A stretch of DNA of 53,557 bases from Salinivirgaceae bacterium (GTDB taxonomy: Bacteria; Bacteroidota; Bacteroidia; Bacteroidales; SZUA-534): contig JAEEPS010000011.1 of NCBI GenBank assembly GCA_016284875.1, positions 1-53,557 on the forward strand. Reading direction: 5' to 3'. A program made the position numbers and the translations under genes. The notes below the pieces were generated by a model. It had not been told where the DNA came from. It saw only the letters and a program-made list of their open reading frames with translations, and did no database searches. Below are positions 5,606 to 14,483 of the stretch, piece by piece; the stretch's first letter is position 1; each line of letters begins with the position of its first letter.

Positions 5606-6979
5606 TCAGCGCATTGCAAGGCGATCCTGTTCTTTTTCGCTTTCGGTCAGCAGGCGGGACAACTGCATATAGCGCCAAACGACAGCCAAAACGAGCGCCA
5701 AAAAGACAATGACGGGCATACGGTAGCGCACCAATGCACCGAAGTTGGCAGTGGTAAGTCCCACAAAAAAAGCGTAGGTAAACACGAAAACCAACGCGGC
5801 AATTAGGAACGGATTGCGCATCACTACGCTGAATATTCGGCGAAGACCGAACTTGAAAAGCAAATAAATGATTAGCAGCATAAGGCCCAACGTCTCGAGC
5901 CCCGAAATGAGCATCAGCACGTTGCGCGATTCCCACACAAACGGACGGAAGACACCTGCCACAATGGCTGCGGGTGCCTTCGACACAAGACCGCCTATGG
6001 TGGGCTCGAACGCGCCAATATCGAAACTGTTGCCGCCGTAGTACTCTTTTTTCAGGTCGTCCTGGATAATGACGGCGGTCTCGATTATCGCGTCGAGCGA
6101 CTGATAGCGCTCATTGGCCAATGAGCCCAAACGCGAGAACAGCCCCACGCCCACAAGCCACATCACGGCCACAATTATGGGAAAAACCAACACTCGGAAC
6201 ATCCGCGAGCGCATCCGATAGACGTAAACAAAACCTATCCACACAAGGCACGCGCCCATTGTTGTGAAAAACGAATACGGACGAATGCTCATACAGACGT
6301 AACTGCAGATTATCAGCAAGATAATGTTGATAAAAATCCGCTTGCGCGATATGAAAAGGCTGTGAACGGCGCAGAAAACGAACATCGACGCCACAAGGCA
6401 CCAACTGTCTTTGAGCAGCGACGACCCCCAAAACACCACCGACGGCACAAAGAGCAAGGCTATGGCGAAGTTGCGGTCGTTGTTGGGGAAGAGTTTGAGC
6501 ATCAGTTTGTAGAACTTCCAAAAACCAATGAAAAGCAAGGCGTTGAGCACGATAATATTGCCCAAAAATGTTTTGAATCCCAACAGGTAGAGCGGCACGT
6601 TGAAGCGGCAGACGGCAAACGAGTTGGGGTCGCGCCAATAGGTGGGCCAACCTGTTGTGCGGTCGAAGGCGGAATGGACTTCGGGCGTGTGCACACCTGC
6701 CATCACTTTCGCGAAAGCGCCGAAATCTTTGTGCGCAAGCCGCTCAATCGACTGCGTGCCCCAATAGTAATAGTGGGTGTCGGTTTCGCCGTAGTGATAG
6801 GTGTAGATTAGCGCAAAGGCAATGCCCGCGAAAATCTTGAGCATCAGGCCGACAGTGAAATAGCGGTAGCAGGGCTCGGCGTCGATATGGTTACGACGAA
6901 CCGACGAGGCTATCCACCACAATATCATCAGATAAAGCGGCACAATCAAGGCATCGGTCAATGTAATTACTTCACGCAT
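5606..6979 (-). CDS. Polytopic membrane protein, possible GT-C-type glycosyltransferase
   Basis: A 457-aa protein with about ten hydrophobic segments. After the second one comes a soluble loop (DTHYYYWGTQSIERL, then a Trp/Tyr-rich stretch TGWPTYWRDPNSF) that recalls the acidic first outer loop of GT-C and O-antigen-type enzymes. SIRPYSFF and LVRYRMPVIVF are further features common in Bacteroidota members of this type. It may use lipid-linked sugars in envelope glycan synthesis. The gene stands alone between tRNA-Gln and purT, so context adds nothing. The function is inferred from topology only; an unrelated transport role is possible. Confidence 0.55.
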   Translation of the reverse strand: MREVITLTDALIVPLYLMILWWIASSVRRNHIDAEPCYRYFTVGLMLKIFAGIAFALIYTYHYGETDTHYYYWGTQSIERLAHKDFGAFAKVMAGVHTPEVHSAFDRTTGWPTYWRDPNSFAVCRFNVPLYLLGFKTFLGNIIVLNALLFIGFWKFYKLMLKLFPNNDRNFAIALLFVPSVVFWGSSLLKDSWCLVASMFVFCAVHSLFISRKRIFINIILLIICSYVCMSIRPYSFFTTMGACLVWIGFVYVYRMRSRMFRVLVFPIIVAVMWLVGVGLFSRLGSLANERYQSLDAIIETAVIIQDDLKKEYYGGNSFDIGAFEPTIGGLVSKAPAAIVAGVFRPFVWESRNVLMLISGLETLGLMLLIIYLLFKFGLRRIFSVVMRNPFLIAALVFVFTYAFFVGLTTANFGALVRYRMPVIVFLALVLAVVWRYMQLSRLLTESEKEQDRLAMR

Positions 6980-7150
6980 TGCTTGTTAAATCATTTTATC
7001 GGCAGTCGGCCACATCGGGCCAACCGCACAAAGATAAACCGATTTGGCGGATTGTTCGCTATTTGTCAACAACTTGATTTTCGACTTTGCTAATCGGGTT
7101 GAACTGTTGAATACATTTGGCTTTCACTTAACTACAAAACCATCGGTAAT

Positions 7151-8332
7151 ATGGAAAAATTTGGAACAATCTTTAAGGAAGGCGGCAAGAAGGCCTTGCT
7201 GTGCGGCTCGGGCGAACTGGGCAAGGAAGTGGCCATCGAACTTCAGCGTTTTGGCATTGAGGTGGTGGCTGTTGACCGCTACGCAAACGCGCCCGCAATG
7301 CAGATTGCGCACCGCTCGTATGTAATCTCAATGCTCGACGGCGAGAAACTGCGCGAGATTATCTACAAGGAACGCCCCGACTACATTATCCCTGAAGTTG
7401 AGGCAATTGCAACGCCAACGCTGGTCGAACTTGAGAAGGAAGGATTCAATGTGATTCCGACGGCACGCGCCACATTCCTGACTATGAACCGCGAGGGAAT
7501 CCGCCGTCTGGCAGCCGAAGAACTGGGGCTGAAGACATCGCCCTATCGGTTTGCGGCAAACTACGACGAGTACCGCGCCGCCATCAAAGAGATTGGCATT
7601 CCGTGCGTGGTGAAGCCGATTATGAGTTCGTCGGGCCACGGCCAAAGTATGGTTAAGTGCGAAGCCGACGTCGACCGCTCGTGGGAAATATCGCAGGCTG
7701 GCGGCCGTGCAGGCGCTGGCAAGGTGATTGTCGAAGGCTTCATCGATTTTGATTATGAGATTACGCTTATGACCATCCGCCACAAGGACGGCACAAGTTT
7801 CCTGAAACCTATCGGCCACTGGCAGAAGGACGGCGACTATCAGGAATCGTGGCAACCGCAGCCTATGACCGACGCCGCTCTGGCAAAGGCGCAGGACATT
7901 GCAAAGAAGATTACCGACGCACTCGGCGGCCGCGGAATCTTTGGCGTGGAAATGTTTGTGAAGGGCGACGACGTGATTTTCAGCGAGGTATCACCGCGTC
8001 CGCACGACACGGGTATGGTGACAATGATTTCGCAGGATTTGTCGGAATTTGCGCTGCACGTGCGCGCCATTCTGGGCCTGCCCATTCCGAACATCGCCTT
8101 CCACGGCCCGTCGGCTTCGAAAGCCGTGGTGGTCTTCGGCGACAGCCAAAATGTGAAGTTCAGCAACCTTGAGGAAACGCTTGCAATGCCCGACACGCAG
8201 ATGAGAATCTTCGGCAAACCCGAAGTTCACGAACACCGCCGTATGGCAGTGCTGCTGGCTCGCGGCAACTCAATTGAAGAAGCCAAAGAGAAGGTTCGCA
8301 AAATGTACGACACGCTGAAGGTGGAAAAATAA
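7151..8332 (+). CDS. purT: Formate-dependent phosphoribosylglycinamide formyltransferase 2
   Basis: A 393-aa ATP-grasp enzyme, the usual family length. It makes formyl-GAR from GAR, formate and ATP in purine synthesis, without tetrahydrofolate. An N-terminal Rossmann-like part ([16 protein letters not shown] near residue 17) is followed by the ATP-grasp core. The diagnostic stretch [20 protein letters not shown], then HDTGMVTM, is present and binds Mg-ATP. It has a clear ATG and is transcribed alone, divergent from the membrane protein at 6979. A terminator lies at 8375-8415. It was transferred to this name with high certainty; PurK was excluded because of the HDTGMVTM block. Confidence 0.95.
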   Translation: MEKFGTIFKEGGKKALLCGSGELGKEVAIELQRFGIEVVAVDRYANAPAMQIAHRSYVISMLDGEKLREIIYKERPDYIIPEVEAIATPTLVELEKEGFNVIPTARATFLTMNREGIRRLAAEELGLKTSPYRFAANYDEYRAAIKEIGIPCVVKPIMSSSGHGQSMVKCEADVDRSWEISQAGGRAGAGKVIVEGFIDFDYEITLMTIRHKDGTSFLKPIGHWQKDGDYQESWQPQPMTDAALAKAQDIAKKITDALGGRGIFGVEMFVKGDDVIFSEVSPRPHDTGMVTMISQDLSEFALHVRAILGLPIPNIAFHGPSASKAVVVFGDSQNVKFSNLEETLAMPDTQMRIFGKPEVHEHRRMAVLLARGNSIEEAKEKVRKMYDTLKVEK

Positions 8333-8374
8333 GGCATTGGTTGTCAGGTAATTACGAATTACACAGACGATTAT

Positions 8375-8415
8375 AAAAAAGTAGGGTTGCCACGATGTGA
8401 CAACCCTATTTTGCA
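8375..8415. terminator. Bidirectional terminator between purT and the LRR gene
   Basis: TAGGGTTG (8382-8389) and CAACCCTA (8401-8408) are flanked by an A-run on the left and a T-run on the right. It serves the two convergent genes. Confidence 0.75.
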
Positions 8416-8440
8416 TATTATCAATTGGTTAATCTGTTTT

Positions 8441-11400
8441 TTAATTCACAAAAACACGTTTCGCTGTGCTGCCAGTTTTTACAATGTAAACGCCTGGGTT
8501 GTTGATGGTTATTTCCGTTGTCCTCGTAGAGACGCACCATGGCACGTATCTACCAACCAATGCACCCATTGCATCGTAAACAAATATTTCATCCGTAGCA
8601 TTCTTAATTACAATGGTTTTGCCAGTGGCGTAGATGGTTGACTGCGCGGCTGATTGATCGTTGACTGCAGTTGCAAGTTCCCAAACCACGTGGCAGTTTG
8701 AAAAATTCCAATCGTCGTTCCAACTGTCAGGTTGTGAGCTTGCTTCGCATCGGATTGTCAAATTGTAACAGTTAACGAATGCAAGGCTGCCAATGGTCGA
8801 AACCGTTTTCGGAATGTTTATTGTCGATAGTTGGTCGCATTTGGCAAAAGCTTTCCAGCCAATGGCTTTCGCAGTATTTGGAATCGTTGCCGAAGTGAGG
8901 TTGGCGCACCCATGGAATGCCTCGTCGCCGATGCTTGTTACTCCGTTTGGAATGGTAACAGATATTAGGCTGCGGCAGCCATGAAACGTACCGTTTTCAA
9001 TGCTTGCGACGTTTTTCGGAATAGTTACTGACGTCAGGTTAGTACAATTCCAAAAGGCGTAGATTCCGATGCTTGTGACTTCGTCGGGGATGATTATCGA
9101 TTCTAGATTGCCGCAAAAAGCAAACGCGCCGTCGCCAATCGTTCTGACAGAGTTGGGAATGGTTGCCGATGTGAGGCTGTCGCATCGGCAGAATGCTCTG
9201 TCCCCAATGCTGGTGACCGAGTTTGGAATGGACACTGATGCCAGTCGGTTGCAGCCATAGAACGCTTCGTTGCCGATATTTGTCGTTCCGTTGGGAATGT
9301 CAATCTTGGTCAGATTGTTGCAGCCATAAAACGTTCCGTCTTCGATGCTCTTGACTGTTTTCGGCAGGGTTACCGATGTCAGGTTTGTGCAATACCCGAA
9401 TGCGCGGCTGCCAAGGTTGGTAACCCCGTCGGGAATGATTATCGATTTCAGATTACTGCAAAATGCGAATGCGCCGTAACCAATTGTTTTGATGGAGCAG
9501 GGGAGTGTTACGGAATTCAGGTTGTCGAAATTCGAGAACGCGCGTTCGCCGATGCTTGCGACAAGGAAGATTGAAAGGTTGTTTATCGCCACTGATGGAA
9601 TTACAACCTCTGTTGAGTCACGGCTGCCTGCGTAGCTTGTAATTGTCGCAGTGCCGTCGGCATGAAGTTCAAACGAGAAAACGTCTGCCGAACCAGTTGT
9701 GCAGCCCCAAACCTGCGTTCCGCCATTGTTGTTCCACATTTCGCTCCATGTGTTTGGTTTGGCGGGTGAGGCGCAGCAGATGAATGCGTTATTGCTGCCA
9801 TTAAAAGCGTCGGTCTCAATGATTTTTACAGAATAGGGTATGAAAATTGTTTTGAGATTTTTGCAATTGGCAAATGCGTGGTTGTCAATGTGTTCTATGC
9901 TGTTTGGCAGCAGCAGATTATCCAATCCTGACTGTTCGAAAGCGCCTTTCCCGATATGCTTTAGTGTTTGTAAAATTGTGAGAGTTTTCACTTTGGCACA
10001 TCCGCTGAATGCATTGTCGCCAATGTCTGTCACGGGAAAAATCGTGCTGTCTTTAAGAATGGCGCTTGGAATTTTGACCAATTCTGATTCGCCTTTATAC
10101 TTAATTAAAGTGGCTGAATTTCCATGATCATCGGTGTTAAAGCTGAATTCAAACTCCTCATTATCGGATATTTGCAGATTCCATAAAACTTTTGCCGTGA
10201 GGTAGTTCCAGTCGTAATGCCAATTATCGGGAATCGAACTTGCTTCGCAGTAAATTGTCGCATTAGGGCAACGCATGAACGCCGTGGAACCGATAGTTGT
10301 TACCGAAATGGGAATAATTGCAAATTTCAACGAATCGCAAAAAGAGAACGCTGATTTGCCAATGGTCGTAACAGAATTCGGGATGCGTATCGATTCAAGT
10401 GCATTGCAAGCAAAGAATGCCCCGTCGTCAATCACAGTAACTGTTTCTGGAATTTTTATCGATGTTAATGCGTTGCATTGGGAAAACATATCTTGGCCAA
10501 TGGTGGTGATTGTTTCAGGCAAGGTTGCCGATGTAAGTGCTTGGCAGCCGGAGAATACCCCTTTCCCGATGTTTGTTGCGGAATTAGGAATGATTATCGA
10601 TATCACCCCGTAGCAATTGCCGAACGTGTAGTCGCCGATGTTTTTAACCGAATTGGGAATTGTTATCGAAGTCAGACTTTTGCACAGCATGAACGCATAA
10701 TTGCCAATGTCTGTGACGGTGCTGGGAATGGTAATTGAAGTTAGCTCACTGCATTCGGAAAATACTCGTTCACTGATATTTGTGAGAGAATCGGGGAGTG
10801 TTATTGATTCAAGGGCAGAGCAATAACGGAATGCGGAGTTGCCTATGTGTGTGACTGAATTAGGAATGTTTATTGATGTCAGATTATGGCAATTAGTAAA
10901 CGCAAAATCGCCGATTGTAGTAACCGAATTTGGAATGATTATCGAATCAAACGAGCACTGATAGAACGCTGAATCACCGATGCAAGTGACTGATTCTGGA
11001 ATTATTACACAACTTGCATTGCCAGTGTATCGGCTTATGATGGTCTTTTTGTCGTCGACAAAAACAAACAGGTTCTCATCGGTTTTGCCGTTAATATATT
11101 CAGCTCCCCAAGGGCTGCCTTCGGCATGGCCGGAATAGAAGATGTTTTTTATGCCGCAGAACGCGTTTTCGCCAATGTTTATGACGGAATTAGGAATGGT
11201 TACAGAATCCAATTTAAAGCATGCCGAAAATGCGAGTTCGCCAATGTCAGTAACCGAATTGGAAATGGTTACTGAAGTCATGTTGACACAATTTATAAAC
11301 GCTTGTATGCCAATGCTTTTAACCGAATTTGGAATGATTATCGAAGTCAGACTGCCGCAGGAATAGAATGCCCAGTCGCAAATATTTGTAACAGTATAAG

Positions 11401-11590
11401 TTATGCCTTTGTTTTCAACTGTTTCAGGAATCACAAGGTCGCCTTCTGGCTGTGTTCCTGCCTGACTCACAGAAACTTCGTGTTTTTCGGCATCAGTCAC
11501 TGTGTATAGCAAATTGCCGCTAGTAAAATCTTCAGCTAATGCCTGTCCTGCAAATATTGCTGAAAACAAAATGATGAAAAACTTTTTCAT
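8441..11590 (-). CDS. BspA-type leucine-rich-repeat secreted protein with T9SS-like tail
   Basis: A 1049-aa protein. I start at MKKFFIILFSAIFAG, which gives a clean signal peptide ending AGQALA; a start 13 codons upstream would bury it. About 31 repeats of 23 residues (pattern IPNSVTSIGDxAFxxCxxLTSx) form the TpLRR fold. They fall into three blocks of roughly 15, 4 and 12. Each block ends in a cap with C-x-A-S...P...W...W (CEASSIPDNW, CCASPAKPNTW, CEASSQPDSW). The last 65 residues (IYATGKTIVI, FVYDAMGALVGRY, GVYIVKTG) match a type A C-terminal sorting domain of type IX secretion. Proteins of this class mediate adhesion. Its partner is unknown. Confidence 0.9.
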   Translation of the reverse strand: MKKFFIILFSAIFAGQALAEDFTSGNLLYTVTDAEKHEVSVSQAGTQPEGDLVIPETVENKGITYTVTNICDWAFYSCGSLTSIIIPNSVKSIGIQAFINCVNMTSVTISNSVTDIGELAFSACFKLDSVTIPNSVINIGENAFCGIKNIFYSGHAEGSPWGAEYINGKTDENLFVFVDDKKTIISRYTGNASCVIIPESVTCIGDSAFYQCSFDSIIIPNSVTTIGDFAFTNCHNLTSINIPNSVTHIGNSAFRYCSALESITLPDSLTNISERVFSECSELTSITIPSTVTDIGNYAFMLCKSLTSITIPNSVKNIGDYTFGNCYGVISIIIPNSATNIGKGVFSGCQALTSATLPETITTIGQDMFSQCNALTSIKIPETVTVIDDGAFFACNALESIRIPNSVTTIGKSAFSFCDSLKFAIIPISVTTIGSTAFMRCPNATIYCEASSIPDNWHYDWNYLTAKVLWNLQISDNEEFEFSFNTDDHGNSATLIKYKGESELVKIPSAILKDSTIFPVTDIGDNAFSGCAKVKTLTILQTLKHIGKGAFEQSGLDNLLLPNSIEHIDNHAFANCKNLKTIFIPYSVKIIETDAFNGSNNAFICCASPAKPNTWSEMWNNNGGTQVWGCTTGSADVFSFELHADGTATITSYAGSRDSTEVVIPSVAINNLSIFLVASIGERAFSNFDNLNSVTLPCSIKTIGYGAFAFCSNLKSIIIPDGVTNLGSRAFGYCTNLTSVTLPKTVKSIEDGTFYGCNNLTKIDIPNGTTNIGNEAFYGCNRLASVSIPNSVTSIGDRAFCRCDSLTSATIPNSVRTIGDGAFAFCGNLESIIIPDEVTSIGIYAFWNCTNLTSVTIPKNVASIENGTFHGCRSLISVTIPNGVTSIGDEAFHGCANLTSATIPNTAKAIGWKAFAKCDQLSTINIPKTVSTIGSLAFVNCYNLTIRCEASSQPDSWNDDWNFSNCHVVWELATAVNDQSAAQSTIYATGKTIVIKNATDEIFVYDAMGALVGRYVPWCVSTRTTEITINNPGVYIVKTGSTAKRVFVN
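8700..11400 (-). repeat. 69-bp tandem repeat coding for the LRR units
   Basis: Degenerate 69-bp units with a recurrent core (CCAATGnnnGTnACnGAnTTTGGAATG on the plus strand, with variation). They lie entirely inside the reading frame of the LRR protein. The phase matches the 23-residue protein repeat, so recombination between units could change protein length without shifting the frame. Confidence 0.85.
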
Positions 11591-11600
11591 TTTCAATGTG

Positions 11601-12164
11601 TTAATTGTTCTTTGATTGCGAAAATTCACAATTCTGCCACTCTTCCCGCGTCATTCTGTTTATATGTGCCGTGCGGACATCGTTAACAAGCGGAACTTCA
11701 ACATTCTCAAGTGTATGGTGATAGGTGAAGCCGATTTTCTCTTGAACGCGTTTCGATTTGAGGTTGCCATCGTAGTAGCCGCACCAAACGGCGGTGGCGT
11801 TGAGGTCGTCGAAAGCGTGGCGAATCAGTCGGAGAGAGGCTTCGGGTGCATAACCGTGCCCCCAGTGCGGAACGCCAACCCAAAAGCCCAACTCAACTTC
11901 CGTATCGCCAATTGGTGCAATGCCGTCACCATTGAACAGCAACCCGATGCTGCCAATCGGGCGGTCATCAGATTTTAGCGCGATTGCGTAAGTCTCTGGT
12001 TTTGAGAATACAGTGCGGATAATCTCAAGGCTGTTTTCAACGCTTGTGTGCGTCGGCCAGCCAGCAATCGGCCCAACCTGCGGGTCGCGGGCATATAAAT
12101 ATAGGTCTTCGGCGTCGTTGTCGCGCCACGGACGCAGAATCAGTCGTTCGGTTTCAAAAATCAT
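11601..12164 (-). CDS. GNAT acetyltransferase, RimJ/RimL type
   Basis: A 187-aa single-domain protein. It opens with TERLILRPWRDNDAEDL, the classic start of RimJ/RimL-like N-acetyltransferases. It continues with the strand VELGFWVGVPHWGHGYAPEA (acetyl-CoA pyrophosphate loop GHGYA) and ends with the NLKSKRVQEKIGF helix. Such enzymes acetylate protein N-termini or small amines with acetyl-CoA; the substrate here cannot be told. It lies on the minus strand upstream of the LRR gene, only 10 bp from that gene's start, so they may be co-transcribed without a shared function. Confidence 0.88.
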   Translation of the reverse strand: MIFETERLILRPWRDNDAEDLYLYARDPQVGPIAGWPTHTSVENSLEIIRTVFSKPETYAIALKSDDRPIGSIGLLFNGDGIAPIGDTEVELGFWVGVPHWGHGYAPEASLRLIRHAFDDLNATAVWCGYYDGNLKSKRVQEKIGFTYHHTLENVEVPLVNDVRTAHINRMTREEWQNCEFSQSKNN

Positions 12165-12317
12165 GTTTATACAATGTTTAAAAAGTGAGCAAAGCGGCTC
12201 GCCTTATTGCGATGCAATTTGAGCAGAATATTTACTTTTAGCAAATAAATCAGCGGTCAGAGCCGATAAGATTATAACCGTAGGCAGACTGCTTTTTGAA
12301 TCAGATAAAATATTGAT

Positions 12318-12740
12318 ATGGAATTAATTGGAAAATTAGAGGAGGTTCGCCCAGCCATTCAGCGCACAGCAACCTTCACTGTGAGAGAGTTTGTGCTTGA
12401 GGTCGAGAACCAGCGTAACGCGCAGTGGAACGACCATATTTTGTTTCAGGTTTCGAACAACAATGTCGGCTTGCTCGACTCTTTCTCAATCGGTCAGATG
12501 ATTAAGGTTACGTTCGATATTCAAGGCCGCCGCTGGACGGGCCAGGATGGTACGCAGCGTGTATTCAACACGCTGTCGGCGTGGCGTTTGGAGTCTGCCG
12601 AGAACGCTCAAGCAGCCGCACCCACACAGCCTACTGCTGCTCCAACAGCACAACCTGCCGCTGCTCCGACACAACCAGCAGCACCGTCGCAACCTACTCA
12701 AAACGGCGACATTGCGCCAGTTGACGACCTTCCGTTCTAA
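12318..12740 (+). CDS. DUF3127 protein, OB-fold with SSB-like acidic tip
   Basis: A 140-aa protein. Residues 1-90 are a compact beta-rich domain of the DUF3127 type (MELIGKLEEV, FTVREFVLEV, VTFDIQGRRW). An Ala/Pro/Gln-rich linker with repeated AAPTQP follows. The last residues are DDLPF, copying the acidic Asp-Asp-Phe-Pro/Leu-Pro-Phe tip of single-strand DNA-binding proteins, which recruits repair proteins. A single-strand nucleic-acid binding role is a reasonable guess, not shown. It is followed after 10 bp by the MTHFR-like gene and presumably shares its mRNA. Confidence 0.85.
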   Translation: MELIGKLEEVRPAIQRTATFTVREFVLEVENQRNAQWNDHILFQVSNNNVGLLDSFSIGQMIKVTFDIQGRRWTGQDGTQRVFNTLSAWRLESAENAQAAAPTQPTAAPTAQPAAAPTQPAAPSQPTQNGDIAPVDDLPF

Positions 12741-12750
12741 ATCTAGAGGA

Positions 12751-13671
12751 ATGTCAATATCGCTGAAACAGAGGGTCTTAAACTGCGAGTCGGGATTCTT
12801 GTTCTACGGTCTCACGCCCCCGAAAGCCGCAACAGGCGAGGAGAGGGTGCGTGAAATTGCCGACAAGCAGATGGCTCGCGTTCGCAGTCTGAACGTTGAT
12901 GCGCTTATTCTGTACGATTTGCAGGATGAGTCGTCGCGCAATGCTAATCCGCGTCCGTTCCCGTTCAGCGAAACGCTCAAACCAGACGTTTACAGCCGTA
13001 ACTATTTGGTTGATTTGCAGTTGCCGAAGATAATCTACAAAAGTGTCGGCAAATACTCGGCAGGCGAGTTTGCCAATTGGGTGCGCACGGCCGACAACGA
13101 TTTGTCGGTTTTTGTGGGCTCGCCTTCAAAAACACAAGCCGACAGTCTCACTTTGCGCGATGCCTATCAGATTAAAAACGAGCAAAATACCAATATGGTT
13201 CTCGGCGGTGTTACCATTCCCGAGCGTCATCATCTGAAAGGCGACGAGCATCTGCGGCTATTCAGCAAAATCGATAGCGGTTGCCGATTCTTTGTGTCGC
13301 AGTGCGTTTACAGCGTCAACCAAACGCTTGATTTTCTGTCGGATTACTATTACACTGCTATTGAACTGAACCGTCCGTTGGTTCCTGTGATTTTTACTCT
13401 AACGCCTTGTGGCTCAATAAAATCGCTCGAGTTCCTTGACTGGCTCGGAATCGATGTTCCGCATTGGTTGCACAACGACCTTTTGCATTCCGAAAACATT
13501 CTCCGTCAGTCGGTTGACGTGTGTCGCAGCACGGCTGCCGAAATCATCGATTTCTGCCGCGAGAAACACATTCCTATGGGCTTTAACATAGAAAGTGTGG
13601 CTATTAGGAAAGAGGAAATCGAGGCATCGGTCGAGTTGGTTAACGATGTCAGAAAACTGCTCGGGCGGTAG
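12751..13671 (+). CDS. Methylenetetrahydrofolate reductase-like protein
   Basis: A 306-aa protein from the ATG 10 bp after the DUF3127 stop; a longer frame overlapping DUF3127 is a read-through artefact. The fold looks like the FAD-dependent MTHFR TIM barrel. FLFYGLTPPK replaces the usual E-F-S-P-P motif, VDALILYDLQDES stands in the second strand, and HLRLFSKIDSGCRFFVSQCVYSV corresponds to the L-x-x-K-x-x-A-G-A-D-F-x-x-T-Q block. Canonical MetF catalytic residues (the Glu of E-F-S-P-P and the TAHL segment) are altered. Whether it reduces methylene-THF is therefore uncertain; it may act on another pterin or flavin substrate. Confidence 0.7.
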   Translation: MSISLKQRVLNCESGFLFYGLTPPKAATGEERVREIADKQMARVRSLNVDALILYDLQDESSRNANPRPFPFSETLKPDVYSRNYLVDLQLPKIIYKSVGKYSAGEFANWVRTADNDLSVFVGSPSKTQADSLTLRDAYQIKNEQNTNMVLGGVTIPERHHLKGDEHLRLFSKIDSGCRFFVSQCVYSVNQTLDFLSDYYYTAIELNRPLVPVIFTLTPCGSIKSLEFLDWLGIDVPHWLHNDLLHSENILRQSVDVCRSTAAEIIDFCREKHIPMGFNIESVAIRKEEIEASVELVNDVRKLLGR

Positions 13672-13772
13672 TTGTTGATAGGAATCAAATAGAAATCATT
13701 CAGTAATTCAAATAATCAAATCGCTTTCCAATTGTCCGATAGAGAATTATCTTTGCCGCAAAAATTTAGGAT

Positions 13773-14360
13773 ATGAATATTGAATTTTCGAAAAATAACG
13801 GTCAGATTCAGGCAGTTGTGCAGGATAGCCGCACTCTGAAGATTCTTCGCGTGGGCTTTGTCGATGCCGATTGCGTTGCGCGGATGGAAACCGAACAGAA
13901 CGTTTACTTGCTCAATGGCGGAAAACCAGAACTGCTTACAAGCGGTGAGTATAATAAACCGGTGGCAGTCAGTACGTTAACTGCCAATGCCGACGGCACG
14001 GCTGTTGTAATCAAGGCCACACCCGATGGCTCAACCACTGGCGCCGACTCGTTTATGGGCGAGAAAAATATTGCCGACCTTGCGTTTCTCTCTTATCTTC
14101 AAGACTTTATCGAACGTCGCAAACGTGAGATGCCCGAAGGCTCCTACACCACAAAACTGTTCACAAAAGGTATCAACAAAATATCGCAAAAGGTTGGCGA
14201 AGAGGCTGTTGAGACAATCATTGAGGCCACCAACGGCACTCAGGAACAATTCCTTTATGAGAGTGCCGACCTGATTTACCATCTGATTGTCCTGCTCACT
14301 GAAAAGGGCATTCGTATTGAAGATCTTGCACGCGAACTTAAGGCGCGGCATAAAGAATAG
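13773..14360 (+). CDS. hisE: HisIE-like protein with intact HisE and degenerate HisI half
   Basis: A 195-aa protein. The C-terminal half (about 105-193; EGSYTTKLFTKG, QKVGEEAVETIIEA, ESADLIYHLIVLL) is a complete phosphoribosyl-ATP pyrophosphatase, the second step of histidine synthesis. The N-terminal half lines up with phosphoribosyl-AMP cyclohydrolase (QAVVQDSRTLKILRVGFVDAD) but lacks the zinc and magnesium ligands. The D-C-D segment reads NADGTAV, and the C-H-T-G-x-x-S-C block reads STTGADSF. The cyclohydrolase step is probably not done by this protein. No other his gene is nearby. TATCTTTG (13748-13755) is a plausible -7 box, and a terminator follows. Confidence 0.85.
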   Translation: MNIEFSKNNGQIQAVVQDSRTLKILRVGFVDADCVARMETEQNVYLLNGGKPELLTSGEYNKPVAVSTLTANADGTAVVIKATPDGSTTGADSFMGEKNIADLAFLSYLQDFIERRKREMPEGSYTTKLFTKGINKISQKVGEEAVETIIEATNGTQEQFLYESADLIYHLIVLLTEKGIRIEDLARELKARHKE

Positions 14361-14382
14361 AACGCGACGTAAACAAAAACAC

Positions 14383-14424
14383 AAACGCAAAGCCGTGGTT
14401 TCCATTCGCTTTGCGTTTTTTTTG
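14383..14424 (+). terminator. Terminator after hisE
   Basis: AAACGCAAAGC (14383-14393) pairs perfectly with GCTTTGCGTTT (14408-14418), followed by a T-run. Confidence 0.85.
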
Positions 14425-14483
14425 TGCCAACCATCACTCTTTTTCCCTATATTTGAGAATTCTAACTAAAAACTAAACTTAAT

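Noticed and set aside
8700..11400. CRISPR-like repeat array
   Set aside because: The repeats are 69-bp coding units in phase with a 23-residue protein repeat and have no constant spacers.
12547..12750. N-terminal extension of the MTHFR-like protein
   Set aside because: It runs through the DUF3127 gene in another frame; the ATG at 12751 follows that stop directly.
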